Origin: Verrucomicrobiota bacterium | GTDB lineage: Bacteria > Chlamydiota > Chlamydiia > Chlamydiales > Rhabdochlamydiaceae | Length of the DNA: 64,000 nucleotides | NCBI GenBank assembly: GCA_018240065.1 | Contig: JAFEGH010000007.1 | Span: forward strand, 372,001-436,000 | Reading direction: 5' to 3' | Shown here: positions 34,178 through 44,531 of the stretch, one piece after another | How positions within the stretch are numbered: position 1 is the stretch's first letter | How the letters are laid out: every line of letters starts with the position of its first letter | Notes under the pieces: generated by a model | The model's input: only the letters and a program-made list of their open reading frames with translations | Databases searched by the model: none | Told to the model about the DNA's origin: nothing | Made by a program: the position numbers and the translations under genes

Positions 34178-35008
34178 TTAATCTTCTTGTTCAGGTTCGA
34201 AATCTTCGAGCGTTTTGGATTTTTTGCCGGCGATCACGCGGATGAGCGAGAGCGCCCAGGCCAGCAGGATATAGCCCCAGGTCACGACGGCGAGCATGAC
34301 GGGCAGGAAGTACAGCACTCCATAGATGACGAAGATCGCGAGGATCACTGTCAGAAAGACGAGCTGGAAAGAGGGCACCCGAAAATGCAACGCTTTGGAG
34401 CTGGGGAATTTCCAGCGGCTGACCATAAAATATCCCAAGACGATCATGATCGAAGAGAGGACGATGGCCTTTGTCTCCTGGGAAATCGGAAAGAACTTTT
34501 CCATGAAAGGAGAAGAAAGCAAAAGGTTGGCGGAGACAGCGGCCAGAGCCGAAGCCGGGATCGGAAGGCCGGTGAAATGTTTCTTCTGATCCGCCATCGC
34601 TTCAGGATTTCCCTTCGCTTGGGCAGCCTTGACGTTGAAACGGACAAGGCGCAGAATGCCGCAGATCGAAAAGAGCATACAGCCCAGCATCGCATAAAAG
34701 GAGAGTCCTGTGCCCGGTTCCAGAGAAAGGGCTTTGAGCAATAATACAGAAGGCGCGACGCCGAACGAGACAGCGTCGGCCAAAGAATCGAAAAGGACGC
34801 CGAACTCGCTTTCCGCGCGGATCGCCCTAGCGACAGCTCCGTCGAGAAGATCCGCGAACGCGGCGACCAGGAGCAAGATAGCCGAGACGTTCAGCACGCT
34901 GAACAGCTCCGATCCTGGCTCGACCATGTTCACCTTGAAAATGACGAACAAGCCGCAGGAAAGAGCGAAGGCCGTGATAATATTGGGAATGAGATAAACT
35001 TGTCGCAT
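34178..35008 (-). CDS. pssA: CDP-diacylglycerol-serine O-phosphatidyltransferase
   Basis: 276 residues from the ATG at 35008 (AGAGGA four bases upstream); an upstream ATG at 35110 lacks support. The CDP-alcohol phosphotransferase motif is complete: DLLDGAVARAIRAESEFG then FDSLAD (DG-x2-AR-x8-G-x3-D-x3-D). About eight membrane segments. It makes phosphatidylserine from CDP-diacylglycerol and serine at the inner membrane, the first step to phosphatidylethanolamine. From memory it matches CT826, sitting between rmuC and divergent nrdA as in Chlamydia. Confidence 0.92.
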   Translation of the reverse strand: MRQVYLIPNIITAFALSCGLFVIFKVNMVEPGSELFSVLNVSAILLLVAAFADLLDGAVARAIRAESEFGVLFDSLADAVSFGVAPSVLLLKALSLEPGTGLSFYAMLGCMLFSICGILRLVRFNVKAAQAKGNPEAMADQKKHFTGLPIPASALAAVSANLLLSSPFMEKFFPISQETKAIVLSSIMIVLGYFMVSRWKFPSSKALHFRVPSFQLVFLTVILAIFVIYGVLYFLPVMLAVVTWGYILLAWALSLIRVIAGKKSKTLEDFEPEQED

Positions 35009-35251
35009 AAATCCTCTAAACAATAAAAAGCGCACACGCGTCCGATGTGCCATGCAGGTACAAATCGTAAGTGTTGCAAAAGACAGCGATTTTGCAAATG
35101 AAAAATGCAACCAGCAACTTTCTGAAATGGCAATAATCTTAGCATTTCCTTAAAATCGGCGCATCATAATCGCTTCATTTTTTGCACTTTGAAATTTGCG
35201 AAACTTTTTTTTAAGCGCCCCTTCTTTTTTTTGTGGACATTTAGCGAACCG
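35009..35251. other. Divergent promoter region between pssA and nrdA
   Basis: Non-coding, AT-rich. It must hold the pssA promoter (minus strand). A possible nrdA -35 (TTGTGG, about 35230-35235) precedes an AT-rich -10 that overlaps the first NrdR box. Confidence 0.4.
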
Positions 35252-35299
35252 CTACCATATATAGTGTGTATAGAAACAAAAGACCACAAGATGTAGTAT
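35252..35299 (+). promoter_or_regulatory. Two NrdR boxes upstream of nrdAB
   Basis: Box 1 (35252-35267, CTACCATATATAGTGT) matches 13 of 16 positions of the consensus acaCwAtATAtwGtgt. Box 2 (35284-35299, CCACAAGATGTAGTAT) matches 12 of 16. They start 32 bp apart, about three helical turns, which is the usual spacing for the ATP-cone repressor NrdR. Repression of nrdAB when dATP is plentiful is inferred from the family. Confidence 0.75.
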
Positions 35300-35418
35300 T
35301 TCGACATCTACTGCATCTCTCCTAGCAAGCACGCCTCTAGAACCTTTTATCGGACAAAGGGACAGGGGTTTTTGCGCTTGATATGGAGATAATTAATTAA
35401 AATAGGAGACAATAAGCC

Positions 35419-38400
35419 ATGACACGCAAATCTTCCCCTTCCAACGATAAATCTTCCGCCCTCCAACAGCCCGCCGCCTCAGCGCTGTCAGCTGCCGAGA
35501 TCTCCTCTGCATTGAAAAAAGATCAACAGATCATTGATATGATGCAGCGCTTCACTGTCGTCAAGCGCAACGGCAGCATCGTCCCGTTCCGCCGCGAGCG
35601 CATCTCTCACGCCATCGAAGCCGCTTTCCGCGACACGAAAAAAGTGCCCAAAGAAACGCCGCTTGATCCAGAACTTGCGAAACTGGCCGAGCAAATTACC
35701 GACATGGTCATCATCGATCTCTACGCCATCGCCTCCAAAGGAGCGTCTCTCACAGTAGAAGGAATCCAGGACCAGGTTGAGGTCTGCCTGATGAAGGCTG
35801 GCCACCATGACATCGCCAGAGACTATATCATCTACCGCGACCAGCATAAGGCGCTGCGCGAAGATTCTCCTCTTAACCTCAAAATCGTCCGATCCGACGG
35901 AAGCATCGTCCGTTTCAACCCGATGAAGATCGCTTCTTCGATTGAAGACGCATTCCGGAGATCGGAACAGATGGACGGTCCTGCCACAGAGCAAATCGTC
36001 GACGCCGTCAACATGCTGACGCAAAAAGTCGTGGCCCGCGCCGTCTCCCTCTCTAAAGCCGGTCATATTCTGAACATCCCCCTCATCGACGACGAGATCG
36101 AGCAGCAGCTGATGAAAGAAGGCTTTTTCGGCGTGGCGAAAAACTTCATCCTCCACCGCGCTCTTCACGGCGAACAGGGCAACACTACTTTTGCGCACAC
36201 TCTTCCGGCAGAAGAGAAGAAGCTCCGCCAGTTTACGATCATCGACGGGAACAAAGTCACCCGCACAATCACTGAGTCCCAGCTTCATAGCCGGCTCAAA
36301 TTCGCTTGCCGCGGGCTGGAAGATCTCACTTCCGCAGAAGAGCTCCTCGAAAGCTCGATCGCCAACTTCTACGAAGGGATCAAAGAAACCGAAGTCGACC
36401 AGGCCAATATCATGGCAGCGCGCGCCAAGATCGAAATCGAGCCTGCCTATTCCCTCGTCGCCTCCCGCCTGCTCCTCGATGTCCTCTACCGCGAGACGAT
36501 GGGGATCGCAGCTTCCGATCCATCCCTTGAGTCCACACATCGCGAATATTTCAAGAAGTACCTCAAGCACGCGATCGCAGTCGACCGCGTCAGCCCGCAG
36601 CTGCTCAACTTCGACCTCGACAAACTCGCAAGAGCGATGCAGATCCAGCGCGACGACCAATTCACCTATCTTGGGCTGCAAACTCTTTACGACCGCTACT
36701 TCCTCCACCATGAACAGCGCCGTCTGGAAACGCCCCAGATCTTCTGGATGCGCGTCGCGATGGGCCTTGCTCTCAATGAAAAAGAACAGAGCAACGAGCG
36801 CGCCATCGAGTTTTACGACATCCTCTCCAAGTTCCACTTCTGCTCTGCCACTCCGACCCTCTTCAACTCAGGGACCAACCACTCTCAGCTGAGCTCCTGC
36901 TACCTGTCGACAGTGATGGACGACCTCGGCCATATCTTCAAAGTCGTCTCCGACGACGCGCAGCTCTCCAAATGGGCAGGCGGCATCGGCAACGACTGGT
37001 CGAACGTCCGGGCCACTGGAGCGACGATCAAAGGAACGAACGGAAAGAGCCAGGGCGTCATCCCTTTCCTCAAAGTCGCCAACGACACGGCGGTAGCAGT
37101 GAACCAGGGAGGAAAAAGAAAGGGAGCGATGTGCGCTTACCTTGAAACATGGCACCTGGACATCGAAGACTTCCTCGAGCTGCGGAAAAATACCGGCGAC
37201 GAGCGACGCCGCACCCATGATATGAACACAGCCAACTGGATTCCCGATCTGTTCATGAAGCGGGTCAATACAGGTGGCAACTGGACGCTGTTCAGCCCAA
37301 GCGACGTTCCCGATCTCCACGACCTTTACGGCACAGCTTTTGAAAAACGATACACTGAATATGAAAAGATGGCCGACGAGGGACAGCTCAAACTCTTCAA
37401 GCGTGTCGAAGCGCTCCAGCTTTGGCGCAAGATGCTCAGCATGCTCTTTGAAACTGGCCACCCCTGGATCACTTTCAAAGATCCTTCCAACATCCGCTCC
37501 CCGCAAGACCATATGGGCGTTGTCCACAGCTCGAACCTGTGCACGGAGATCCTGCTCAACACCTCCAAAGAAGAGACAGCGGTCTGCAACCTGGGTTCGA
37601 TCAACCTGACTGAACATGTGACTGAAAAGGGACTCGACGAGAAGAAGCTCGCAGCAACCATCCGGACAGCGGTCCGCATGCTCGACAACGTTATCGACAT
37701 CAACTTCTACCCGACACCGGAAGCGCGCACAGCCAACCTGCGCCACCGACCCATCGGCATGGGCATCATGGGCTTCCAGGATGCGCTCTACATCATGAAT
37801 ATCAGCTATGCCAGCCATGAAGCGGTGAAATTCGCCGACAATTGCATGGAGATGATCTCCTATTATGCGATCCTGGCGTCCAGCGAACTTGCGAAAGAGC
37901 GTGGCGCCTATGAGACTTACAAAGGCTCGAAATGGGAGCGCGGACTTCTCCCGATCGACACCATCGATCTTCTAGAAAAAGAGCGCGGCGGCGATCTGGA
38001 AATGGACCGCAGCATGTCCCGCGACTGGACTCCGGTGCGCGAATCGATCAAAAAGTATGGGATGCGCAACAGCAACACGATGGCGATCGCGCCGACCGCG
38101 ACGATCTCCAACATCATCGGCAGCACGCAATCGATCGAACCGATGTACAAGCATCTGTTCGTGAAGTCTAACCTTTCCGGAGAGTTCACGATTCCCAATA
38201 CCTTCCTTGTCGCCCGTCTGAAAAAACTGGGGATCTGGGACCAGCAAATGCTAGACGATCTGAAATACTTCGACGGGTCGATCTCCGAGATCGAGCGCAT
38301 TCCGCAAGAGATCAAACAGGTCTTCCTGACCGCGTTCGAGATCGATCCGGAGTGGATGATCGAATGCACGAGCCGCCGCCAGAAATGGATCGACATGGGG

Positions 38401-38706
38401 ATCTCCCACAACCTTTACATGGCAGAGCCAAGCGGCAAAAAACTGCACCAAATGTACCTTTTCGCCTGGAAAAAAGGTCTTAAGACCACTTATTACCTCC
38501 GCTGCCTGAGCGCGACCACGATCGAGAAATCGACAACCGACATCAACAAGCGCGGACTGCAGCCCCGCTGGATGAAGAACAAATCGGCCTCGAGCAATAT
38601 CCAGGTCGAGCGCGAAGAGGCGCCGGCCCCTGCGGCCGCTGCTGCGCCGAAAAAGGACAAACCGATCGTGTGCAACCTCGAAGAAGGCTGCGAAAGCTGC
38701 CAATAA
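35419..38706 (+). CDS. nrdA: Ribonucleoside-diphosphate reductase, alpha subunit (class Ic, multi-ATP-cone)
   Basis: 1095 residues, much longer than E. coli NrdA (761). The extra N-terminus holds three ATP-cone units: [24 protein letters not shown] (about 48-71), [23 protein letters not shown] (about 156-178) and a more diverged one from about 270. The catalytic part has the active-site Cys in [12 protein letters not shown], the NLCTEI motif, a second Cys in [11 protein letters not shown] and the radical-path YYLRCLSA. The C-terminal redox pair is in [10 protein letters not shown]. It reduces ribonucleotides to deoxyribonucleotides with NrdB; ATP-cones sense ATP/dATP. AGGAG is 10 bases upstream. 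From memory equals CT827; operon with nrdB. Confidence 0.96.
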   Translation: MTRKSSPSNDKSSALQQPAASALSAAEISSALKKDQQIIDMMQRFTVVKRNGSIVPFRRERISHAIEAAFRDTKKVPKETPLDPELAKLAEQITDMVIIDLYAIASKGASLTVEGIQDQVEVCLMKAGHHDIARDYIIYRDQHKALREDSPLNLKIVRSDGSIVRFNPMKIASSIEDAFRRSEQMDGPATEQIVDAVNMLTQKVVARAVSLSKAGHILNIPLIDDEIEQQLMKEGFFGVAKNFILHRALHGEQGNTTFAHTLPAEEKKLRQFTIIDGNKVTRTITESQLHSRLKFACRGLEDLTSAEELLESSIANFYEGIKETEVDQANIMAARAKIEIEPAYSLVASRLLLDVLYRETMGIAASDPSLESTHREYFKKYLKHAIAVDRVSPQLLNFDLDKLARAMQIQRDDQFTYLGLQTLYDRYFLHHEQRRLETPQIFWMRVAMGLALNEKEQSNERAIEFYDILSKFHFCSATPTLFNSGTNHSQLSSCYLSTVMDDLGHIFKVVSDDAQLSKWAGGIGNDWSNVRATGATIKGTNGKSQGVIPFLKVANDTAVAVNQGGKRKGAMCAYLETWHLDIEDFLELRKNTGDERRRTHDMNTANWIPDLFMKRVNTGGNWTLFSPSDVPDLHDLYGTAFEKRYTEYEKMADEGQLKLFKRVEALQLWRKMLSMLFETGHPWITFKDPSNIRSPQDHMGVVHSSNLCTEILLNTSKEETAVCNLGSINLTEHVTEKGLDEKKLAATIRTAVRMLDNVIDINFYPTPEARTANLRHRPIGMGIMGFQDALYIMNISYASHEAVKFADNCMEMISYYAILASSELAKERGAYETYKGSKWERGLLPIDTIDLLEKERGGDLEMDRSMSRDWTPVRESIKKYGMRNSNTMAIAPTATISNIIGSTQSIEPMYKHLFVKSNLSGEFTIPNTFLVARLKKLGIWDQQMLDDLKYFDGSISEIERIPQEIKQVFLTAFEIDPEWMIECTSRRQKWIDMGISHNLYMAEPSGKKLHQMYLFAWKKGLKTTYYLRCLSATTIEKSTTDINKRGLQPRWMKNKSASSNIQVEREEAPAPAAAAAPKKDKPIVCNLEEGCESCQ

Positions 38707-38736
38707 AACATAAATAAAAAAACAGGAGAGGAAAAT

Positions 38737-39807
38737 ATGTTAAGTTTTGAAGAAACAGAAGCGCAAGCAAAGACCCCAGACGGCGCCGGCGTCGGCAAAC
38801 GGGTAAAAGTAGACGCGAAACGCCTGATCAACTGCAACCAGGTCGACGTCAACCAGCTCATGCCGCTCAAGTACAAATGGGCGTGGGAACACTATCTCAA
38901 CGGCTGCGCCAACCATTGGATGCCGACCGAGGTTCCCATGGCCAAAGACATCGAGCTCTGGAAGTCCAATACATTAAGCGAAGATGAGAAGCGCGTCATC
39001 ATGCGCAACTTAGGGTTCTTCAGCACCGCGGAGAGCCTGGTCGGCAACAACATCGTGCTCGCCATCTTCAAACACGTCACCAACCCTGAAGTGCGCCAGT
39101 ACCTCCTCCGCCAGGCCTTCGAGGAAGCGATCCACACCCACACCTTCCTCTACATCGTCGAATCGCTCAACCTCGACCAAGGGGAAGTGTTCAACATGTA
39201 CAACGAGATCAACACGATCCACGAGAAAGACAATTTTGAGATGGAGCTTACTTCAGACATCCTAAAGCCTGATTTCGACACCAGCACAAAGGAAGGCGCT
39301 CAAAAATTCCTCGAGAACCTGATCGGCTATTACCTGATCATGGAAGGGATCTTCTTCTATAGCGGATTCGTGATGATCCTCTCCTTCCACCGACAGAACA
39401 AAATGACTGGCGTCGGCGAGCAGTTCCAATACATCCTCCGCGATGAGACGATCCACCTCAACTTCGGGATCGATTTGATCAACGGGATCAAAGAAGAGAA
39501 CCCCTCTCTGTGGTCAGCTGAATTCCAAGCCAGGATCATCCATAAGATCAAACAAGCGGTCGAACTCGAGATCAAGTACGCCGAAGACTGCCTGCCGCGC
39601 GGCATCCTGGGGCTTACCGCTCCGATGTTCCGCGAGTATGTGCAGTACATCGCCGACCGCAGGCTTGAGCGCATCGGTCTGAAAGCGATCTACCGTTCCA
39701 AGAATCCGTTCCCCTGGATGAGCGAGACGATTGACTTAGGGAAAGAAAAGAATTTCTTTGAGACACGGGTCACAGAGTACCAGTCATCCGCAGCGCTGAC
39801 CTGGTAA
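38737..39807 (+). CDS. nrdB: Ribonucleotide reductase beta subunit, class Ic (Mn/Fe)
   Basis: 356 residues. The metal-site pattern is Glu99 (TAES), Glu130 and His133 (EEAIH), and Phe137 where standard class Ia enzymes have the radical Tyr. Offsets (31, 34, 38) equal those of C. trachomatis Glu89/Glu120/His123/Phe127, the founding class Ic enzyme that uses a Mn(IV)/Fe(III) cofactor. The C-terminal tail (YQSSAALTW) would dock to NrdA. It generates the oxidant for NrdA. GGAGAGG precedes the ATG, 30 bp after nrdA, so both are in one operon under the NrdR boxes. Confidence 0.96.
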   Translation: MLSFEETEAQAKTPDGAGVGKRVKVDAKRLINCNQVDVNQLMPLKYKWAWEHYLNGCANHWMPTEVPMAKDIELWKSNTLSEDEKRVIMRNLGFFSTAESLVGNNIVLAIFKHVTNPEVRQYLLRQAFEEAIHTHTFLYIVESLNLDQGEVFNMYNEINTIHEKDNFEMELTSDILKPDFDTSTKEGAQKFLENLIGYYLIMEGIFFYSGFVMILSFHRQNKMTGVGEQFQYILRDETIHLNFGIDLINGIKEENPSLWSAEFQARIIHKIKQAVELEIKYAEDCLPRGILGLTAPMFREYVQYIADRRLERIGLKAIYRSKNPFPWMSETIDLGKEKNFFETRVTEYQSSAALTW

Positions 39808-39832
39808 TTTAAAGGTTTATTTCCTCCTTCCA

Positions 39833-39866
39833 AGAGCGCAGGTGTTTCATCTGCGCTCTCTTCATT
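39833..39866 (+). terminator. Terminator of nrdAB
   Basis: AGAGCGCAG (39833-39841) pairs with CTGCGCTCT (39851-39859), a 9-bp stem with a 9-base loop, followed by CTTCATTT. It lies 26 bp after the nrdB stop codon. Confidence 0.8.
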
Positions 39867-39902
39867 TAAAGAATTCTCCATGTGGTTTTCATTCTCAGAA
39901 AT

Positions 39903-39911
39903 TGCTATAAT
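39903..39911 (+). promoter_or_regulatory. Extended -10 promoter of the 475-codon hypothetical gene
   Basis: TGCTATAAT is a full extended -10 (TGn-TATAAT). No good -35 is seen. The expected start is about 18 bases before the ATG at 39936. Confidence 0.55.
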
Positions 39912-39935
39912 AATTGGAAAATTTATGAGCAAATT

Positions 39936-41309
39936 ATGCCGCTTTCCCCTGAGCTAAAAAATTCTTTAATCGCTACCGCTGTCTCCTTAAGAGAAGGAGA
40001 CGAGCGATCCGCGCTGCACAATTTCAGACGCGTTTGCGCTCAAAGTCCGGACGTCGCAAACCTAGTGTATGGAAGGCTGTGGGAAGTGATGCACAGACCT
40101 ACCTTCCATACCGACTTTGGACGGGCGGCATTTTGGAACCAGGATGGACTCACCGCTCCCCTTGCCAAAAAAACCCGGGCCATCGAAGAGGTGCTCAAAT
40201 CCCTCATCCAAGAGTCTCGGGTTCCTTTGCAAGCTGCGCCTCTTCCTCCCGGAGCAAAAGAGGTCAACATCCCCAGTTTTTTCGACTGTGGTTTCGATCC
40301 ACGATTTTCTACAGAGGGCGACTACCTTCTCCCTCCCCAGGAGTCCTCTTCAGGATGGCTCAGCGAAACGATCCAGGAATGGACAGCCTACATCGAATTT
40401 CTTCTCCGCGCCTACTTCTCTTCCGACCCTGAAGAACGGGCCGTGCGCCAAATGATCCTCTCCTGCTCAAAAGCAGAGAGAGCGTGGGGAACTCAGACCA
40501 GCCATACATTCACGGAAGATTACGAAGGCATACACACCGTTTTTGCGCTCGAACACGACTTTTTAAACCAAGCTTCGGAATTCTACAAGAAGACCCATCC
40601 TGGGTCCTGTGCCGCAACGGATCGTCTGTACCCAAGCGAACTGCTGCGAGGCCTTCACCATATCTATAAACCCCAGGCAGACTATTGGAGTGCACAAGCG
40701 GCAACCCCTGATTGGGAGAATGGCGATTTGTCCCGCTGCGGCAGCTGGGGTTTATGGCGTCTGCGCGAAGAGATGTACACTGTCTATAATGAAAGGGAGA
40801 GAAGAATGAGCTCTTTGGACAGGCAAGAGTTCCGCTATGTCCCCCACTACCTCTTCATCCATGCCACAGCGCAGCCTGCAAGCGAGCTCAAAACCGCCCT
40901 GCGGCAGTACCGCGCCGAGCTTGCAGCGATGATCATTGATCAGAAATGCGCTCGCAGCTTTGCCGCCTGCAAAGAAAAACTGATGCCTAAAATGCAGGCG
41001 TTCCATTCCGCCTGGGAGAGCTTTGCGAAATCCCACGAGTTGATGAAAGAGGCCAATGCCGTCTTCTCCAAGGAAGATCATTATAAACCGATGTACGACC
41101 AGGGAAAATGGGAAGCGGCGCTGTCCCAAATCCCCTTCTTTGAGAAACTATACGAAGCTTATAACATCCATTTCCATAGTCATAGCAATTATTGGCACGA
41201 CTACTACATGGGTAAAGGATATGCATCGCTAAAGCAGTCCATGCAGCGCGACTTCCCCGCATCTCCAAGCGCCCGCCTGCTCCGGTCAGTTGAGCGGCCT
41301 CGGCGATAG
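39936..41309 (+). CDS. Hypothetical protein between nrdAB and the M16C peptidase
   Basis: 457 residues from the ATG at 39936, which fits the extended -10 promoter; an upstream ATG at 39882 lies before that promoter. I recognise no family. The protein is soluble-looking, rich in Trp, Tyr and His, mostly helical (SLREGDERSALHNFRRVCAQSPDVANLVYGRLWEV at the start). Repeated aromatic, His-rich turns such as AYNIHFHSHSNYWHDYYMGKGYASL near the end are striking and might bind metal. No signal peptide. In Chlamydia nothing comparable lies between these neighbours, so it is an insertion specific to this lineage (inference). Confidence 0.65.
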   Translation: MPLSPELKNSLIATAVSLREGDERSALHNFRRVCAQSPDVANLVYGRLWEVMHRPTFHTDFGRAAFWNQDGLTAPLAKKTRAIEEVLKSLIQESRVPLQAAPLPPGAKEVNIPSFFDCGFDPRFSTEGDYLLPPQESSSGWLSETIQEWTAYIEFLLRAYFSSDPEERAVRQMILSCSKAERAWGTQTSHTFTEDYEGIHTVFALEHDFLNQASEFYKKTHPGSCAATDRLYPSELLRGLHHIYKPQADYWSAQAATPDWENGDLSRCGSWGLWRLREEMYTVYNERERRMSSLDRQEFRYVPHYLFIHATAQPASELKTALRQYRAELAAMIIDQKCARSFAACKEKLMPKMQAFHSAWESFAKSHELMKEANAVFSKEDHYKPMYDQGKWEAALSQIPFFEKLYEAYNIHFHSHSNYWHDYYMGKGYASLKQSMQRDFPASPSARLLRSVERPRR

Positions 41310-41442
41310 ATCGGCTTGAGCCCCCTTCCCTTTAGGCAGGCCTGAAAGAGGCCCTTTCCTGCTTTCCCTATAGCTCCGCCTTGGCAAAAACACTGTTTTC
41401 TTCTAAGCTCTACATAAGAAGATATTACTGAACGGAATAAAC

Positions 41443-44415
41443 ATGCTCACCGACCCCCATTTTTTGAAGGCCGCAGGCGAGCGCTACGGGGATTTTGTCG
41501 TCACGAAATTTCTCCCTATCCAGGAACTCAATTGCATCCTTCGCGAGCTGCAGCACATGCCCAGCGGCGCGCAAGTCATGCATATCGCAAGCGACGATCC
41601 CGAGAACCTCTTTTGCCTCTCTTTCAAAACCTTCCCCTCCAGTTCGAACGGCGTCGCCCATATTCTTGAGCACACGGTCCTGTGCGGATCGCGCAAATTT
41701 CCCGTCAAAGATCCCTTCTTTTCGATGAGCCGACGCAGTTTAAACACATTCATGAACGCGCTGACCGGCTCTGATTTCACATGCTATCCTGCCGCATCGC
41801 AGAACGAGAAGGATTTTTACAATCTCATGGATGTCTACATCGATGCCGTTTTTCACCCGGAGCTCAAGCGGATGAGCTTTTATCAGGAAGGGCACCGCCT
41901 CGAATTCTCCGATCCCAAAGACCCCAAAACACCTCTGGAGATCAAAGGGATCGTCTTCAACGAGATGAAAGGCAACCTCTCTTCAGCCGATACGCGGCTT
42001 TGGCATGCGGTGATGGAATACCTGGTTCCCGATCTGCCCTATGCGTACAACTCCGGAGGAGACCCTAAAGATATCCCCAATCTGACCTACGCCGAGCTGA
42101 TCTCTTTCCATGAGACCTACTACCATCCCAGCCGCTGCCTCTTTTTCTTCTACGGCGATCTTCCCTTGAAAAAACACCTCGATTTCATCTCTGAAAAAGC
42201 GCTCAAAAACGTCCCAGCCCAACTTCCGATCCCCCCGATCAAAAAACAAAAGCGGTTCGCAGCGCCCGTCCACAAAGAGATGCGCTATCCCGTTAGCGAG
42301 AGCGATGAGCTGTCTCACCGCACGATCGTCAGTTTCTCCTATCTGACAGCCTCTCTTCTAGACCAGGAAGAGGTCCTCGCCCTAAGCGTCCTGGATTCCG
42401 TCCTGATGGAAACGGATGCCTCCCTGCTAAAGTCCGCCCTTCTCGAATCCGCGCTCTGCATCCACGCCGATGCGTTCATGGATGCGGAGATGAGCGAGGT
42501 CCCCTATGCCATCGTGTGCAAAGGATGCGATCCGGAAAATGTCGAGAAACTGGAGAAGACGCTAAAAAACGCCCTCTCTTCCATCGTCGAAAAAGGGATC
42601 CCGTCCCATATGATCGACGCCGCTATCCATCAGCTCGAGTTTTCCCGTTTGGAAATTACTGGAGACCATGCTCCATTCGGCCTGACCCTCTTCATGCGTT
42701 CCGCTCTTGCCAAACAACATGGGTGCGATCCGGAGAACGCGCTGATGGTCCATTCCCTTTTCGAAGGGCTGCTCTCGAAGGTCAAGGATCCCGGATATCT
42801 CACCGGGCTCATCAAGAAACACCTTCTCGACAACCCCCATTGCGTCCGCCTGGTGATGCATCCCGATCCCACCCTCTCTTCGCAGGAGATCGAGCAGGAA
42901 AAACAAAATCTCAAAGAGATCAAGTCTACCCTTACTGAAAAAAAGATCGAAGAGATCCTCAAACAGGCCCAGGAGCTCTCCGCCTTTCAAAAACAGACGG
43001 AACACCAGTCATTGGACTGCCTGCCCAAAGTGACACTGGACGACGTCGCTCCCCTCGTGCGCGATTTCCCTCTCAAACATATGCGGCACGGCAGCCTCGA
43101 CGTCTATCATCACGACAACTTTACCAATCACATCCTCTATGCTGATCTGGTGTTCGATTTGCCCGAGGTCGAAGACGCCGACCTCCCCTATCTGCATCTG
43201 CTGACATCGCTTCTCCCTGAGATCGGCAGCGGAGACCGCTCCTATTCCCAGAACCTGGAATATATCCAGGCTCATACGGGAGGGATCGGGGCCTCCTGCG
43301 CTCTGCATATTCAGACGAGCGACCCCAAAACAAGCAGGCCTTCTCTGAATCTCCGCGGAAAAGCGCTGAAACGCAAGATGGGCAATTTGTTCACCTTGAT
43401 GAAAGAGACCTTAGAGAAGCCCCGCTTCGATGAAAAGAAAAGGATCGAAGAGCTCGTCAGGCAATTGCGCGACTCCCAGCTCAACCGTTTGAATCGGCAG
43501 GCGATGCGCTACGCCATCCAACTTTCCTTGAGCGGCTTTTCATCGGCTGGCCATGTCGGCGAATCCTGGTATGGGCTGCGCTACTTCAAGATGATCGAGG
43601 CGCTAAGCAAAGACTTGAGCAAGAACTCCTCGAAGCTGATCGACAAGCTTCTCTATCTAAAAGAACAGTTGTTCACATTTCATCATCCCAACCTGATCCT
43701 CAGCTGTTCCAAAGAGATGCTGCACGAGATTCAGCAGGAAGGGTTCTATGGCCTCGCGGACATCCAGACAGGGAAATCCTTTACTCCCTGGACAGTAGAC
43801 TACCCGATGCAGACGATTGCATCGCAAGCCCGCGTCATCCCCTCTCAGGTCGCGTTTACCTCGCAAGCGTTTAAGACAATCACCTATTTGCATCCCCATG
43901 CGCCAGCGCTCACAATTGCCGCGATGCTCTTCGACAATAAAATCCTGCATCGCAAGATCCGCGAGCAAGGCGGCGCCTATGGATGCGGGGCGACCTATAG
44001 CTCAAGTATGGGACACTTTTATTTCCATTCTTTCCGCGATCCCCATCTCTCATCGACATTGCACACATTCCGAGATGCTGTGAATGAGATTGCCTCAGGG
44101 CACTTCACTGACCAGGATATCGAAGAGGCAAAACTCGGCATCATTCAACAATTCGACACCCCGATCTCGCCCGGGAGCCGAGCGCTTACCGCCTACGCCT
44201 GGCTGCGCGACGGAAAGACCAAAGAGATGCGACAGGAGTTCCGCGATCGGCTGCTTGGACTCAATATGCACGACCTTAAACGGGCCGTCGAAACTGAGCT
44301 TCTGCCTAAAATTGAGCAAGGCGTGGTCGTCACGTTTGCCGGCAAAGAACTGCTCGAAAAAGAAAACGCCCTCCTTGCTGCCGAGAATAAAGCTCTCCCC
44401 ATTTTCCCCATTTGA
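41443..44415 (+). CDS. M16C-family zinc metallopeptidase (PreP/falcilysin-like)
   Basis: 990 residues. The inverted zinc motif HxxEH is His73-x-x-Glu76-His77 (AHILEHTVLCGS), the distal Glu is in IVFNEMKG about 75 residues on, and KDPFFSMSRRSLNTFMNALTGSDFTCYP is the M16C signature. Four homologous M16 domains close into a chamber. The C-terminal region with REQGGAYGCGATY is the conserved substrate-clamping part. It degrades peptides of about 10-70 residues in the cytosol or periplasm; no signal peptide is visible. From memory it matches CT824. Own terminator. Confidence 0.93.
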   Translation: MLTDPHFLKAAGERYGDFVVTKFLPIQELNCILRELQHMPSGAQVMHIASDDPENLFCLSFKTFPSSSNGVAHILEHTVLCGSRKFPVKDPFFSMSRRSLNTFMNALTGSDFTCYPAASQNEKDFYNLMDVYIDAVFHPELKRMSFYQEGHRLEFSDPKDPKTPLEIKGIVFNEMKGNLSSADTRLWHAVMEYLVPDLPYAYNSGGDPKDIPNLTYAELISFHETYYHPSRCLFFFYGDLPLKKHLDFISEKALKNVPAQLPIPPIKKQKRFAAPVHKEMRYPVSESDELSHRTIVSFSYLTASLLDQEEVLALSVLDSVLMETDASLLKSALLESALCIHADAFMDAEMSEVPYAIVCKGCDPENVEKLEKTLKNALSSIVEKGIPSHMIDAAIHQLEFSRLEITGDHAPFGLTLFMRSALAKQHGCDPENALMVHSLFEGLLSKVKDPGYLTGLIKKHLLDNPHCVRLVMHPDPTLSSQEIEQEKQNLKEIKSTLTEKKIEEILKQAQELSAFQKQTEHQSLDCLPKVTLDDVAPLVRDFPLKHMRHGSLDVYHHDNFTNHILYADLVFDLPEVEDADLPYLHLLTSLLPEIGSGDRSYSQNLEYIQAHTGGIGASCALHIQTSDPKTSRPSLNLRGKALKRKMGNLFTLMKETLEKPRFDEKKRIEELVRQLRDSQLNRLNRQAMRYAIQLSLSGFSSAGHVGESWYGLRYFKMIEALSKDLSKNSSKLIDKLLYLKEQLFTFHHPNLILSCSKEMLHEIQQEGFYGLADIQTGKSFTPWTVDYPMQTIASQARVIPSQVAFTSQAFKTITYLHPHAPALTIAAMLFDNKILHRKIREQGGAYGCGATYSSSMGHFYFHSFRDPHLSSTLHTFRDAVNEIASGHFTDQDIEEAKLGIIQQFDTPISPGSRALTAYAWLRDGKTKEMRQEFRDRLLGLNMHDLKRAVETELLPKIEQGVVVTFAGKELLEKENALLAAENKALPIFPI

Positions 44416-44424
44416 TCGCCCACT

Positions 44425-44450
44425 GCAAGGCTCCTCTCGGAGCCTTGCTT
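44425..44450 (+). terminator. Hairpin after the M16C gene
   Basis: A perfect 10-bp stem, GCAAGGCTCC (44425-44434) and GGAGCCTTGC (44439-44448), has a TCTC loop. The T-run after it is short, so termination may be partial. Confidence 0.65.
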
Positions 44451-44531
44451 AAAGAAGATCTCTGCTCTTGAAAAAGCGGCGCAGAGCGCTGCCGCCTTGC
44501 GGTTTTTCTCTTGAATTCCTATGTTGAGGGG

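Noticed and set aside
35488-36837. A 449-codon open frame antisense to nrdA
   Set aside because: It lies wholly opposite the ATP-cone half of nrdA, has no ribosome site, and its residues mirror the codon pattern of the real gene.
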